DNA from: Ruminococcus_C sp963590855
GTDB lineage: Bacteria; Bacillota; Clostridia; Oscillospirales; Ruminococcaceae
NCBI GenBank assembly: GCA_963590855.1
Contig: CAVAQT010000006.1
Coordinates: 25,037-89,036 of the forward strand
Direction: 5' to 3'
DNA: 64,000 nucleotides
The notes under the pieces are model-generated. The model had not been told where the DNA came from. It ran no database searches and saw only the letters and a program-made list of their open reading frames with translations. Below, one piece after another: positions 52,505 to 61,769 of this stretch. The stretch's first letter is position 1; each line of letters starts with the position of its first letter. The position numbers and the translations under genes were made by a program.

Positions 52505-53635
52505 ATGAAAAGAAAAGATTGGATTCGCGCAGGCGCATTGCTTGCGGCATTTGCGGTACTGGGGACGAGTGCTGTGCTGCCGGCTGCGGCAGAAACACCG
52601 GAGGCGGCCGCGTACAGCGATTCGGCAGAGAAGTATCTCTATACCGGTTCCTGCGGCGAAAGCGCAGTATGGGTCTACAACAAAAAGACAGAAACGCTGC
52701 TGATCTCCGGCACGGGTGCGGTGGAGGATTATGCCAAAGACGGCGTACAGATCAAGACGCCTACCTGGTGTGTGGGCGGAATCCCTTATGCTGCCAGAAA
52801 TGTGGTGGTGCAGGATGGGATCACTGCCCTGGGCGAGGGCTTCTGGGCGTTCTGCTTCTCCGGAACGGAAACCAGTGCGAAAAAGACGGTGCGGATCGCA
52901 GAGAGCGTGCAGGACATGGAGACTGCGCCGCTGCTCCATGACGGCAGTGTGACATTTTACGGGAAGATCGGCTCGTGGTTCTACAACCAGTTTGTACATA
53001 CCAACCGTTTTGTTGACGTGGAGACAGGGCAGCTGGTACTGCCGGAGACCTCCGGCGTTTACACAGACGGTGCGGCGTGGTCGTATGATACGGACACCAA
53101 CACCAACACGCTGACCATCAGCGGTGACGGCGGCATCACGGAGGCGGAGTATGTGACCAACTTTGGCATGGGTGAGGACGCGGAAAAGGTCATCATCGGC
53201 AAGGATGTCCGGCTGCCGCAGTGGATCTCCAAGCAGACGGGGACAAACCTGTTTCTGCACACCATGCTTTCAGATGCGTGTGACGGCTGCGGCCCGGCGC
53301 TGTATCTCTATCACGACAGCGATGCCGGGAGAGCGTATGATGCGCTGATCCAGCACTGTGTGGAGAACGGCGTGTCGGAGGAGAGCGCCAAGCTGTCTCA
53401 TCCGGCTGCATTTTTGGACAATGCGCTGCTCTGCGGCGATGTGAATTTTGACGGCAAGATCGATATGACCGATGCGGTGCTCATCAGCAAGGCGGTCAGC
53501 GGCAGCGTTTCCATGGACGGCATCCAGAAGATCGTCATGGACTGTGACGGTGACGGCGATATCACTGCCAATGATGCCGCCGTGCTGGTACGGTTTTTGG
53601 TACATCTGGAGGACACACTGCCTCCGGCAAAGTGA
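52505..53635 (+). CDS. Secreted BspA-like protein with C-terminal dockerin
   Basis: 376 residues with an AGGAGG RBS. A signal peptide ends near LPAAAETP. WVYNKKTETLLISGTGAVED and a later SYDTDTNTNTLTISGDG are repeats of the type that precede BspA leucine-rich domains. The dockerin loops are GDVNFDGKIDMTDAVLIS and DCDGDGDITANDAAVLV. Both loops differ in their recognition positions from those of the CHAP proteins, so it may bind another cohesin. Likely binding or structural rather than catalytic. Confidence 0.75.
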   Translation: MKRKDWIRAGALLAAFAVLGTSAVLPAAAETPEAAAYSDSAEKYLYTGSCGESAVWVYNKKTETLLISGTGAVEDYAKDGVQIKTPTWCVGGIPYAARNVVVQDGITALGEGFWAFCFSGTETSAKKTVRIAESVQDMETAPLLHDGSVTFYGKIGSWFYNQFVHTNRFVDVETGQLVLPETSGVYTDGAAWSYDTDTNTNTLTISGDGGITEAEYVTNFGMGEDAEKVIIGKDVRLPQWISKQTGTNLFLHTMLSDACDGCGPALYLYHDSDAGRAYDALIQHCVENGVSEESAKLSHPAAFLDNALLCGDVNFDGKIDMTDAVLISKAVSGSVSMDGIQKIVMDCDGDGDITANDAAVLVRFLVHLEDTLPPAK

Positions 53636-53651
53636 GAGGGTTTTTGCAGCG

Positions 53652-55595
53652 ATGAAACAAAAAGTTTGGAGAATTGCAGCGGTGCTGCTGTCTGCGGTGC
53701 TGTTCTGGACGCTGTGTCTGCCGGCTGCGGCGGCGCAGGAGAACAGCCATACCAACACCGGGAAGCAGTCGGAGGATATGATCGCCACAGCGGAGAGCCA
53801 GCTGTACTATACCGCGCCGGCATCCGGGGCGAAGTACAACGTCTGGTTTGAAGAGGCAGGTGCGGCGTGCGATTATGCGTGGTGTCAAACCTTTTTGACC
53901 TGGTGCGCCGATCAGGCAGACATTTCCACGGATGTGATCCCCAGGGAGTCTACGGTCACGGCGGCGATCTCGTTTTATGAGACGGAAAAGCGGTTTCAGA
54001 AGAGCCTTTCCCAGGGCGGCAGCTATACGCCCCGGCGAGGTGACATTGTGTACTACAGCGCCAGCGGAAAGCGCAGCGAACCGACCCATGTGGGATTAAT
54101 TACAGCGGTGGAGGACGGCACGCTGTACACCATCGAGGGGAATGTCTCCAATCAGGTATTGGAACAGCAGCATGGTCTGGATGCGGCGGAGATTATCGGA
54201 TATGCTTGTCCGCTGTACAATGATCTGCCCAATGTGATCGTGCCGGAGAAGCCGGTGGTGACGGTGGAAGCTACGAGAGATCAGCTGGATACGCAGCAGA
54301 TCTCCTGGAAGGCACAGGACATGGCGCAGGGTTATGTCCTGGAGATCTGGGATGCAGACACCGGGCGGTGTGCCGCGTACTGGGAGACGAAAACGGTCTC
54401 GCATCGCGTGCATCTGAACAGCGGCAGCTATCGGGTGCAGGTGACGGCGTACAACGGAACGAGCCGGGTGAAATCTGATCCGGTGACATTTGAATCCACA
54501 GATACAAAACGCACACAACTGCCTGGATATCTGGTGCAGGAGGGTGACGGCGAACTGGCAACGCGGATCCAATGGAACGCTTTATTTGACAATACTTATA
54601 GCGGCGTATTCAACAAAGTGATTACGCAGTATGTAGTGCAGATCTCGCCGGCTGACGGCAGTGCCGGGTATCAGATCCCTGTGGCAGTAGACGAAACGCC
54701 GAATGCACTGTATACGGTGGAACGGCAGCTGCCGCCGGGAGAATACTCGGTTTGGGTTCAGGCGTACTGTGAGGACAAGATGGTGTACTGCCTGTTTTCG
54801 GAGGAATGGCGGTTTTCGATAGAAGAACAGCTGCCTGCCAACGGGGATGTAAACGGAGATGCGCAGGTCTCTATGGCGGATGCGGTGGAGATGCAGCGGT
54901 ATCTGCTGGGCGAGACGACCTATTCCCTGCGGAGCTGGAAGCGCAGCGATCTCAGCGGTGACGGTGTGGTCAACGGGCTGGACTTTGCGGCGCTGCGGCA
55001 GGCTCTGCTGACGGCGCTGCCGGAGACACCCACACTACAGATACGCCCCGGCCCGCCGGATGATGTGACGGAGTTCACCTGGGATGTGTGCCAGCGTGCG
55101 GTGTACTATACCGTGGAAGTCAGAAAACGGGAAACCGGGGAAGTCGTATTCCAGGAGGAAACGGCAGATATCCGCTATTTTCACGAGATGGGAGCCGGCA
55201 ATTATATTGCGCAGGTGACAGCAGTGCGAAAAGACGGCACATCTGTTTCGGAGCAGCAGTACTTTACGGTTTCTAATCTCATTACCGTTGATCCCGATCC
55301 GGTGACAGAGATCACGGTGATTCCAGGCGATGCAAACACGCCTACAAAGATCAGCTGGGAGCCGGCGCTCTGGGCGGATTCTTATGCATACGCCTGCTTC
55401 ACCAGAGATATATTCGGAGAGACCCAGAAAAATGAGCTTTCCATATCGTTTGGAGCGGGAGAGATTCGCCTGAATTTGTACAGTGAGAATGCAGCAGGCG
55501 GCTATACCGAATGTGGTTGCTTTGTTTTCTATGTACCGGAGACCATGCCGGAGGGCGGTTCACAGCCGCAGGTAGTCAGAAGCACATCCTCATAA
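53652..55595 (+). CDS. CHAP wall hydrolase with internal dockerin, paralogue 1
   Basis: 647 residues from the ATG at 53652, in phase with a long upstream frame. A signal peptide ends at LPAAAAQE. The CHAP domain (~25-195) has Cys in YAWCQTFLTWC, His in PTHVGLITA and TIEGNVSN. Two beta-sandwich segments follow. An internal dockerin (NGDVNGDAQVSMADAVEMQR, LSGDGVVNGLDFAALR) sits near residue 400, then two more beta segments to the C-terminus. Internal dockerins are unusual. RBS is weak. Confidence 0.82.
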   Translation: MKQKVWRIAAVLLSAVLFWTLCLPAAAAQENSHTNTGKQSEDMIATAESQLYYTAPASGAKYNVWFEEAGAACDYAWCQTFLTWCADQADISTDVIPRESTVTAAISFYETEKRFQKSLSQGGSYTPRRGDIVYYSASGKRSEPTHVGLITAVEDGTLYTIEGNVSNQVLEQQHGLDAAEIIGYACPLYNDLPNVIVPEKPVVTVEATRDQLDTQQISWKAQDMAQGYVLEIWDADTGRCAAYWETKTVSHRVHLNSGSYRVQVTAYNGTSRVKSDPVTFESTDTKRTQLPGYLVQEGDGELATRIQWNALFDNTYSGVFNKVITQYVVQISPADGSAGYQIPVAVDETPNALYTVERQLPPGEYSVWVQAYCEDKMVYCLFSEEWRFSIEEQLPANGDVNGDAQVSMADAVEMQRYLLGETTYSLRSWKRSDLSGDGVVNGLDFAALRQALLTALPETPTLQIRPGPPDDVTEFTWDVCQRAVYYTVEVRKRETGEVVFQEETADIRYFHEMGAGNYIAQVTAVRKDGTSVSEQQYFTVSNLITVDPDPVTEITVIPGDANTPTKISWEPALWADSYAYACFTRDIFGETQKNELSISFGAGEIRLNLYSENAAGGYTECGCFVFYVPETMPEGGSQPQVVRSTSS

Positions 55596-55716
55596 GACGC
55601 GGAAACGGCATGATGTCAGAAATGCCAACCGAAAAAAACACGGCAGAAGTTTCGCGATGCAGCTCCGAAATTTCTGCCTGTTGTTTTAGCTGCTTCCATT
55701 TGGGGGAGGAATTGTC

Positions 55717-57369
55717 ATGAAACAAAAAGTTCGGAGAATTGCGGCGGTGCTGCTGTCTGTGGTGCTGTTCTGGGTATTGTGCCTGCCGGCTGCGGCGGCG
55801 CAGGAGAACAGCCATACCAACACCGGGAAGCAGTCGGAGGATATGATCGCCACAGCGGAGAGCCAGCTGTACTATACCGCGCCGGCATCCGGGGCGAAGT
55901 ACAACGTCTGGTTTGAAGAGGCAGGTGCGGCGTGCGATTATGCATGGTGTCAGACCTTTTTGACTTGGTGCGCCGATCAGGCAGGCATTTCCACGGATGT
56001 GATCCCCAGGGAGTCTACGGTCTCGGCGGCGATCTCGTTTTATGAGACGGAAAAGCGGTTTCAGAAGAGTCTTTCCCAGGGCGGCAGCTATACGCCCCGG
56101 CGCGGTGACATTGTGTACTACAGCGCCAGCGGAAAGCGCAGCGAACCGACTCATGTGGGGCTGATTACAGCGGTGGAGGACGGCACGCTGTACACCATTG
56201 AGGGGAATGTCTCCAATCAGGTACTGGAACAGCAGCATGATCTGGATGCGGCGGAGATTATCGGATATGCTTGTCCGCTGTACAACGACTTGCCCAATGT
56301 GATTGTGCCGGAGAAGCCGGTGGTGACGGTGGAAGCGGCGGAGGACAACACCGATTACAACAGCATTTTCTGGGGCGAGTCGGAGACGGCGCAGAAGTAT
56401 TGTCTGGAGATACGGGATGAAGCAGGACGCTGTGTGCTGTATCAGGAGACGACGAAGCTCTCCTATCGGATCTGTCTGGATACGGGAAAGTATACCGTGC
56501 AGGTGACGGCGTGGAACAGCGGCACGGCGGTATCATCGGAACTGGTGTCGTTTTATGTGCCGGAGCAGGACTGGAAATACTATGAAGCCCGGGAGGACGG
56601 CGTGCGCATTGTCTCCGGATGTCTGGTGCAGGAGGGAGACAGTGAACTTGCCACGCAGATCCAATGGGAAGGGCTCAATTCTTCCTTTCAGCCGCAGCGG
56701 TATGTGGTGCAGATCTTTGCGGAGGGGGACACCACAGGGACGCAGATCCCGGTGGACGTGCAGGACAGTTCGCAGGAGGTCTATGCTGTGGAGCAGGCGC
56801 TGCCGCTGGGGCAGTATGTGCTGTGGGTCATGGCGGATTTCGGGACATACAGCACCCTTTCTTCGGAGCGGCAATTTACTGTTTCCGCGCAGCTGCCTGC
56901 CAACGGAGATGTGAACGGGGACGGACTGGTCTCTGCGGCGGATGCGGTGGAGATGCAGCGGTATCTGCTGGGTGAGACGAGCTATTCCCTGCGGAGCTGG
57001 AAGCGCAGCGACCTCAGCGGTGACGGTGTGGTCAACGGGCTGGACTTTGCGGCGCTGCGGCAGGCTCTGCTGACGGCACTGCCGGAGACACCCACATTGC
57101 AGGTGCGCCCCGGCCCGCCGGATGATGTGACGGAGTTTACCTGGGATGTGTGCCAGCGTGTGGCGTTCTATATCGTAGAAGTCATGCAGCAGAGCACCAA
57201 GAAGGTGGTGTTCCGGGCGCAGGTGACGGATGCCCGGTATCTGCGGGAGCTGCCAGCCGGAAGCTATATTGCGCAGGTGACGGCGGTGCGGAAGGACGGC
57301 ACGTTTCCGTCTGATTTACAGTATTTTAAGGTGTCGGCGCTTCCGACGATCGACCCGGAGCAATCGTAG
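55717..57369 (+). CDS. CHAP wall hydrolase with internal dockerin, paralogue 2 (tandem duplicate)
   Basis: 550 residues with an AGGAGGA-type RBS. The first ~200 residues, signal and CHAP domain (DYAWCQTFLTWC, PTHVGLITA), are almost identical to paralogue 1, and the dockerin-plus-following beta domain (NGLDFAALRQALLTALPETP) is also near-identical. The two middle beta domains differ, and the C-terminal extra domain of paralogue 1 is missing. This indicates recent tandem duplication with divergence only in the binding segments. Confidence 0.82.
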   Translation: MKQKVRRIAAVLLSVVLFWVLCLPAAAAQENSHTNTGKQSEDMIATAESQLYYTAPASGAKYNVWFEEAGAACDYAWCQTFLTWCADQAGISTDVIPRESTVSAAISFYETEKRFQKSLSQGGSYTPRRGDIVYYSASGKRSEPTHVGLITAVEDGTLYTIEGNVSNQVLEQQHDLDAAEIIGYACPLYNDLPNVIVPEKPVVTVEAAEDNTDYNSIFWGESETAQKYCLEIRDEAGRCVLYQETTKLSYRICLDTGKYTVQVTAWNSGTAVSSELVSFYVPEQDWKYYEAREDGVRIVSGCLVQEGDSELATQIQWEGLNSSFQPQRYVVQIFAEGDTTGTQIPVDVQDSSQEVYAVEQALPLGQYVLWVMADFGTYSTLSSERQFTVSAQLPANGDVNGDGLVSAADAVEMQRYLLGETSYSLRSWKRSDLSGDGVVNGLDFAALRQALLTALPETPTLQVRPGPPDDVTEFTWDVCQRVAFYIVEVMQQSTKKVVFRAQVTDARYLRELPAGSYIAQVTAVRKDGTFPSDLQYFKVSALPTIDPEQS

Positions 57370-57383
57370 AGAAACAGAACAGG

Positions 57384-57417
57384 GCGCGTACCGGGAGAGT
57401 GCGGTGCGCGCTTTTTT
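57384..57417 (+). terminator. Terminator after CHAP paralogue 2
   Basis: GCGCGTACCG and CGGTGCGCGC arms and a TTTTTT tail. Confidence 0.85.
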
Positions 57418-57467
57418 CTTTGGCGGGGTGCCGGGGCGGCATTGCCTGGAAAATTTTCAAAAAGTCA

Positions 57468-57496
57468 TGGACAACAGCGGAGAACTGTGTTATAAT
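57468..57496 (+). promoter_or_regulatory. metG promoter
   Basis: TGGACA and TATAAT, 17-base spacer. The leader (to 57580) has no T-box core. Confidence 0.75.
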
Positions 57497-57504
57497 AGAA
57501 GTTA

Positions 57505-57540
57505 GGGCTGTACGGCATAAAACTTTGTGCGGTGCTGTCC
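57505..57540. repeat. GGCARCACTGCRCAAAG palindrome, degenerate copy in metG leader
   Basis: GGCTGTACGGCATAAAA and CTTTGTGCGGTGCTGTCC form imperfect arms directly after the metG promoter. Confidence 0.5.
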
Positions 57541-57579
57541 CGGAGCCTTCGGGCGCACAAACGATAAGGAGGACCTTGT

Positions 57580-59532
57580 ATGTCAAAAAAGCCGTATTAT
57601 ATCACGACACCGATCTACTATCCGTCGGGAAATCCCCATATCGGGCACTGCTATACCACAGTTGCCTGCGATTCTATCGCACGGTACAGACGAATGCAGG
57701 GCTATGATGTCATTTTCCTCACCGGAACAGATGAACACGGTCTGAAAATTGAACAGAAAGCGGCGGCAAAGGGTATTACGCCGAAAGAATATGTAGATGA
57801 GGTCGTTAAGACCTTTAAGGCACTGTGGGAAAAGATGCATGTCAGCTATGACCGCTATATCCGCACCACAGACGACTATCATGTAGAGACGGTACAGAAG
57901 ATCTTTAAGCGTCTGTACGATCTGGGATACATCTATAAAGGCGAGTATAAGGGTAAGTACTGCACCCCGTGTGAGAGCTTCTGGACGGAATCGCAGCTGG
58001 ACGAAAACGGCTGCTGTCCGGAGTGTCACCGGGAAGTGACCGAGGCAAAGGAAGAGGCATACTTCATGAAGATGGCGCCCTTTGCAGAGCGCATTGAAAA
58101 GCTGCTGCTGGAGACCGACTATCTCCAGCCCAAGACCCGTGCGGTAGAGCTGGTCAACAACTTTATCAAGCCCGGTCTGGAGGATCTGTGTGTTTCCCGT
58201 ACCTCGTTCACCTGGGGCATTCCGGTCACCTTTGACCCGAAGCATGTGGTTTATGTCTGGGTAGATGCGCTGTCCAACTATATCAGCGCGCTGGGCTATG
58301 AGAACAGCGCATACCACGACTTTGACGAATACTGGCCGGCAGACGTGCACATGGTTGCCAAGGATATCATGCGTTTCCACGCGATCATCTGGCCGGCAAT
58401 GCTGATGGCGCTGGATCTGCCGCTGCCGAAGCATCTGGCAGTCCACGGCTGGATCACCTTTAACGGGCAGAAGATGTCCAAGTCTCTGGGCAACGTGGTT
58501 GACCCGTTCCTGCTGGCAGACCGCTACGGCGCAGATGCCATCCGGTATCACATTCTCCGGGAAATGGCACTGGGCGCAGACAGCTCTTTCTCCAACGAGA
58601 TCATGATAAACCGCATCAACTCTGACCTGGCCAACGGTCTGGGCAACCTGGTTTCCCGTACCGTAGCCATGGTGGACAAGTATTTCGGCGGCACACTGCC
58701 GGAAGCGCGTCAGCCGGGCGAGTTCGACGACGAGCTGATCGCCGCAGCCACCGGATTGAAGGCAAAGCTGGAGGGACTGCTGGATCAGACGCAGCTGAAC
58801 CGGATGCTGGCGGAGATCTTCCAGGTGGTTTCCCGTGCCAACAAGTACATTGACGAGACTGCGCCGTGGGTTCTGGCGAAGGACGAGGCAAACCGCACCC
58901 GTCTGGCAACGGTTTTGTACAACCTGTTGGAAACCATCCGCATCGTCACTGTTCCGCTGAGCGCGTTTATGCCGGAGACCATGCCGAAGATCTGGGAGCA
59001 GATCGGCGCATCTGAGGCAGATGTGGCATACAGCACCGCAGACCAGTTCGGCACACTGCCGGCAAATGTGACGGTACACAAGGGCAATATCATTTTCCCG
59101 AGAATCGACGTGGAAAAGGAGATCGATGAGCTGAACCAGCTGATCCTGGCGGCGCAGCCCAAGGAAGAGCCGAAAGAACCGGAATTCACGCCACAGCCGC
59201 TGGCGGACGAGATCGGCATCGAGAAATTCGGCGAGGTCGATCTGCGTGTAGCGAAGGTTGTGGAATGTGAAAAGGTGAAGAAGTCCAAGAAGCTGCTGAA
59301 GCTCCAGCTGGATGACGGCATGGGCGGCAGACAGGTGGTTTCCGGCATTGCACCGTGGTACAAGCCGGAGGATCTCATCGGCAAGAAGATCATGCTGGTG
59401 GCAAACCTGAAGCCGGCGAAGCTGTGCGGTGTAGAGAGCTGCGGCATGATCTGTGCGGCAGATATGCCTAACGGTGATGTCAAGGTGATCTTCCCGGACG
59501 ACAGCCTGCCGGTCGGCGCAAAGATCCGATAA
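57580..59532 (+). CDS. metG: Methionyl-tRNA synthetase
   Basis: 650 residues with a aaggagg RBS. Class I motifs: SGNPHIGHCY near residue 15 and GQKMSKSLGN near residue 300. The zinc knuckle CTPCESF..CCPECH is at ~128-150. The C-terminal ~110 residues form a tRNA-binding (EMAP/Trbp111-like) domain (FGEVDLRVAKVVECEKVKKS). Monocistronic between its own promoter and terminator. Confidence 0.98.
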   Translation: MSKKPYYITTPIYYPSGNPHIGHCYTTVACDSIARYRRMQGYDVIFLTGTDEHGLKIEQKAAAKGITPKEYVDEVVKTFKALWEKMHVSYDRYIRTTDDYHVETVQKIFKRLYDLGYIYKGEYKGKYCTPCESFWTESQLDENGCCPECHREVTEAKEEAYFMKMAPFAERIEKLLLETDYLQPKTRAVELVNNFIKPGLEDLCVSRTSFTWGIPVTFDPKHVVYVWVDALSNYISALGYENSAYHDFDEYWPADVHMVAKDIMRFHAIIWPAMLMALDLPLPKHLAVHGWITFNGQKMSKSLGNVVDPFLLADRYGADAIRYHILREMALGADSSFSNEIMINRINSDLANGLGNLVSRTVAMVDKYFGGTLPEARQPGEFDDELIAAATGLKAKLEGLLDQTQLNRMLAEIFQVVSRANKYIDETAPWVLAKDEANRTRLATVLYNLLETIRIVTVPLSAFMPETMPKIWEQIGASEADVAYSTADQFGTLPANVTVHKGNIIFPRIDVEKEIDELNQLILAAQPKEEPKEPEFTPQPLADEIGIEKFGEVDLRVAKVVECEKVKKSKKLLKLQLDDGMGGRQVVSGIAPWYKPEDLIGKKIMLVANLKPAKLCGVESCGMICAADMPNGDVKVIFPDDSLPVGAKIR

Positions 59533-59550
59533 ATCAAATCAGAACAGAAA

Positions 59551-59598
59551 AAAGAAGCCGTACTCCGGAGTGGAACATTTCCGGGGTACGGCTTTTTC
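59551..59598 (+). terminator. metG terminator
   Basis: AAGCCGTACTCCGG and CCGGGGTACGGCTT arms and a TTTT tail; it also lies 40 bases after the convergent lysozyme gene end. Confidence 0.88.
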
Positions 59599-59634
59599 TG
59601 TTGGGCTGGGATCATGATTTGCGGCAAGGTCAGG

Positions 59635-61233
59635 TTATGCCCGTGCCGTCAGCTTCTGCCGGAGCAGCGCCAGGTCGAAGCCATTGACAACGCCGTCTGC
59701 GTTGAGGTCGGCGGCTTGCCACTGGGATTGTGTCAGGGATTTCTCGCCCAGGATGTAGCGCTGGAGAAGAACGGCGTCGGCGGTGGTGAGGGTGTTGTCG
59801 GAGTTGAGGTCGCCGTTATGTGTCATTTCTTGTTCTGAACTATATACACAAAAATGACAATCATTTCGATTGCTGTCTAAATATCCAAAATCGTTTGAAG
59901 AAGTTACATATGCACTATAATTTCCTGCCTTGGTAATTGTGTATGATACTTCCTTTGCATCAGATGCTATAGAATCAATCCTTTCATTATCTCTATAAAT
60001 TCCAATTGCATAATTTACTGCATTATCACTCTCTATTACAAATTTTACTGTTTCTCCTACTAAATACTTTGATTTATTTGTTTTAAGAACTGATATTTTT
60101 GGCTTTGAATCATACACATTAAAATGACAGTCATTTCGATTACTGTCTAAATATCCAAAAGCATTTGAAGAAGTTACATATGCACTATAATTTCCTGCCG
60201 TGGTAATTGTATATGACACTTCATTTGTGTCTGATGCTATAGAATCAATTCTTTCATTATCTTTATAAATTCCAATTGCGTAATTTACTGCATTATCACT
60301 CTCTATTGTAAATTTTATTGTTTCACCTACAGAATAACTTGACTTATCAGTTTTAAGAAATGATGTTACCGGTTTTGAATCATATACACTAAAATAAACT
60401 AACGCACTATCTACATATCCCACAGAATTATATGAGGTTACATATGCACTATAATCACCAGCAGTTGTTGGTGTGTAATTATAAATCGATTCAGAAAAAG
60501 ATGCTGTTGTATCAATCCTTTCACCGTTTCGGTATATTCCAATTAAGTAACCTGTGGCTTTATCGCTTGAAACATGAAAAGCCACATTTTCACCAATAGC
60601 ATACAGTGCTTTATCTATGGAAATATTAGACACTGTCGGCGGATTCGGATCTGGATTTATCCCCGAAAAGAACAACTCCGCCTCTAATCTTCTTCTGTTT
60701 TTCAGTCCGGCATCCACTTTTCCCGTCGCAGAATTGGTCACAACATAGCTTTCAAATGCAGATGCGGCGGCAGCCTGTGACATTTCACCACGCAGATATT
60801 TTACCAGCGGAGAATTTTTAATCATAGACGTTCCGCCGCCGGTGTTATATGTAAAGCTGACCAGTGCATCAAATTGATTCTGGTTCATTTGCAGTCCGGA
60901 AGTCTGCCGTCTTACATTTGGAATATACGATGATGCGATTTCCTGACGCATTGCAACTTCAGCGGCTGCCCGGGTTATGCTGTGCAAACCGCTGGCATGA
61001 GCCGATGTGCCGCATTTTGTTCCATAACCAATCGAGGACTGCGCTCCGTCATAATAACATGTGGCGCTAAAACTCTCTCTGGCTTTGATAAAGTCAATAC
61101 CGTTCTGGCTGATTGTCAGTTCTGCGGAAGTTGCCGCATGCACTGGTATTACAGAACACAAACCAGCACATAATACTACAGCAATTAAACTCGCAACCCA
61201 CCGGGTAAACCATTTTCTTCCGTATGTTTTCAT
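59635..61233 (-). CDS. Secreted GH24 lysozyme with three Ig-like repeats and C-terminal dockerin
   Basis: 532 residues from the ATG at 61233, with AAAGGAG 9 bases upstream. Signal peptide ends at VIPVHAAT. The GH24 (phage-type lysozyme) domain covers residues ~30-190 with the catalytic Glu in NGIDFIKARESFSATCYYDG, IGYGTKCG, and NQFDALVSFTYNTGGG. Three ~90-residue Ig-like repeats follow; the last two are near-identical. The dockerin (GDLNSDNTLTTADAVLLQRY, DLNADGVVNGFDLALLRQ) resembles that of the 51087 protein. It would hydrolyse peptidoglycan glycan strands on the scaffold. Confidence 0.88.
   Translation of the reverse strand: MKTYGRKWFTRWVASLIAVVLCAGLCSVIPVHAATSAELTISQNGIDFIKARESFSATCYYDGAQSSIGYGTKCGTSAHASGLHSITRAAAEVAMRQEIASSYIPNVRRQTSGLQMNQNQFDALVSFTYNTGGGTSMIKNSPLVKYLRGEMSQAAAASAFESYVVTNSATGKVDAGLKNRRRLEAELFFSGINPDPNPPTVSNISIDKALYAIGENVAFHVSSDKATGYLIGIYRNGERIDTTASFSESIYNYTPTTAGDYSAYVTSYNSVGYVDSALVYFSVYDSKPVTSFLKTDKSSYSVGETIKFTIESDNAVNYAIGIYKDNERIDSIASDTNEVSYTITTAGNYSAYVTSSNAFGYLDSNRNDCHFNVYDSKPKISVLKTNKSKYLVGETVKFVIESDNAVNYAIGIYRDNERIDSIASDAKEVSYTITKAGNYSAYVTSSNDFGYLDSNRNDCHFCVYSSEQEMTHNGDLNSDNTLTTADAVLLQRYILGEKSLTQSQWQAADLNADGVVNGFDLALLRQKLTARA
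59851..60061. repeat. Direct repeat in lysozyme gene, copy A
   Basis: About 210 bases matching 60121-60331 with a period of 270 bases (90 codons), about 90 percent identical by eye. The segment is AT-rich, unlike the rest of the gene. Confidence 0.85.
60121..60331. repeat. Direct repeat in lysozyme gene, copy B
   Basis: Second copy of the 270-base-period repeat encoding an Ig-like domain with AVNYAIGIYKDNERIDSIAS. Confidence 0.85.
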
Positions 61234-61287
61234 TTGTACCAACTCCTTTTTAGTCAGACCAAAATTTGTGTGTCTTTCTTTCTTGAA

Positions 61288-61369
61288 TACAACAAATGAT
61301 GTATCCATAAATTTATAATACTACATTTGTTGTAAAAAATCAAGTGTTCGTCCGCATTTGTAGTATAAT
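61288..61369. promoter_or_regulatory. Operator-like repeats between lysozyme and XRE genes
   Basis: ACAACAAATG (61289-61298) and CATTTGTTGT (61324-61333) are perfect inverted arms, and CATTTGTAGT recurs at 61355-61364 just before TATAAT (61364-61369). The three related half-sites over the divergent promoter region fit binding by the adjacent XRE protein, which would control itself and the lysozyme. Confidence 0.55.
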
Positions 61370-61404
61370 TTTGGTGAAATCTATAAATAGGAGGAATCAC
61401 CATT

Positions 61405-61764
61405 ATGCAACATTACCAGCGAATCCGCGATCTAAGAGAAGACCACGATCTGACACAGGAAGCGCTTTGCAAAAAGTTATACATGCACAAGACCACCTAT
61501 ACCAATTATGAACAGGGAAAACATTCTGTACCATTTGATTTTGCCGTGCAGCTTGCAGATTTTTATGGTGTCAGTCTGGATTATCTCGCCGGACGCACCA
61601 ATTTCCCGAAGAGTCCTCACGGAATTACCATTGCAGAAGATGCCCTGTTGGTGCTGCAAAAATATAATGCTCTCACCGAGCGCAATAAGGGTAAGCTGGA
61701 ACAATTTCTGGATACCCTCTGCGAACAACAGGTTCAACAAAAAGAGATACAATCATCCGTGTGA
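61405..61764 (+). CDS. XRE-family HTH regulator
   Basis: 119 residues with AGGAGG upstream. The HTH is in residues ~5-60: IRDLREDHDLTQEALCKKLY, MHKTTYTNYEQGKH and LADFYGVSLDYLAGRT, a Cro/CI-type domain. The C-terminal ~45 residues are a short helical region. It lies between a divergent lysozyme gene and a tandem array of tiny ORFs, separated from the latter by a strong terminator. Confidence 0.9.
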   Translation: MQHYQRIRDLREDHDLTQEALCKKLYMHKTTYTNYEQGKHSVPFDFAVQLADFYGVSLDYLAGRTNFPKSPHGITIAEDALLVLQKYNALTERNKGKLEQFLDTLCEQQVQQKEIQSSV

Positions 61765-61769
61765 AATAG

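Noticed and set aside
57497..57579. Methionine T-box before metG
   Set aside because: The TGGNACCGCG-type core is missing and there is no terminator/antiterminator pair; only a degenerate palindrome is seen.
59851..60331. CRISPR-like repeats
   Set aside because: The repeat is a 270-base coding duplication without short repeat-spacer alternation; no CRISPR array was seen anywhere in the window.
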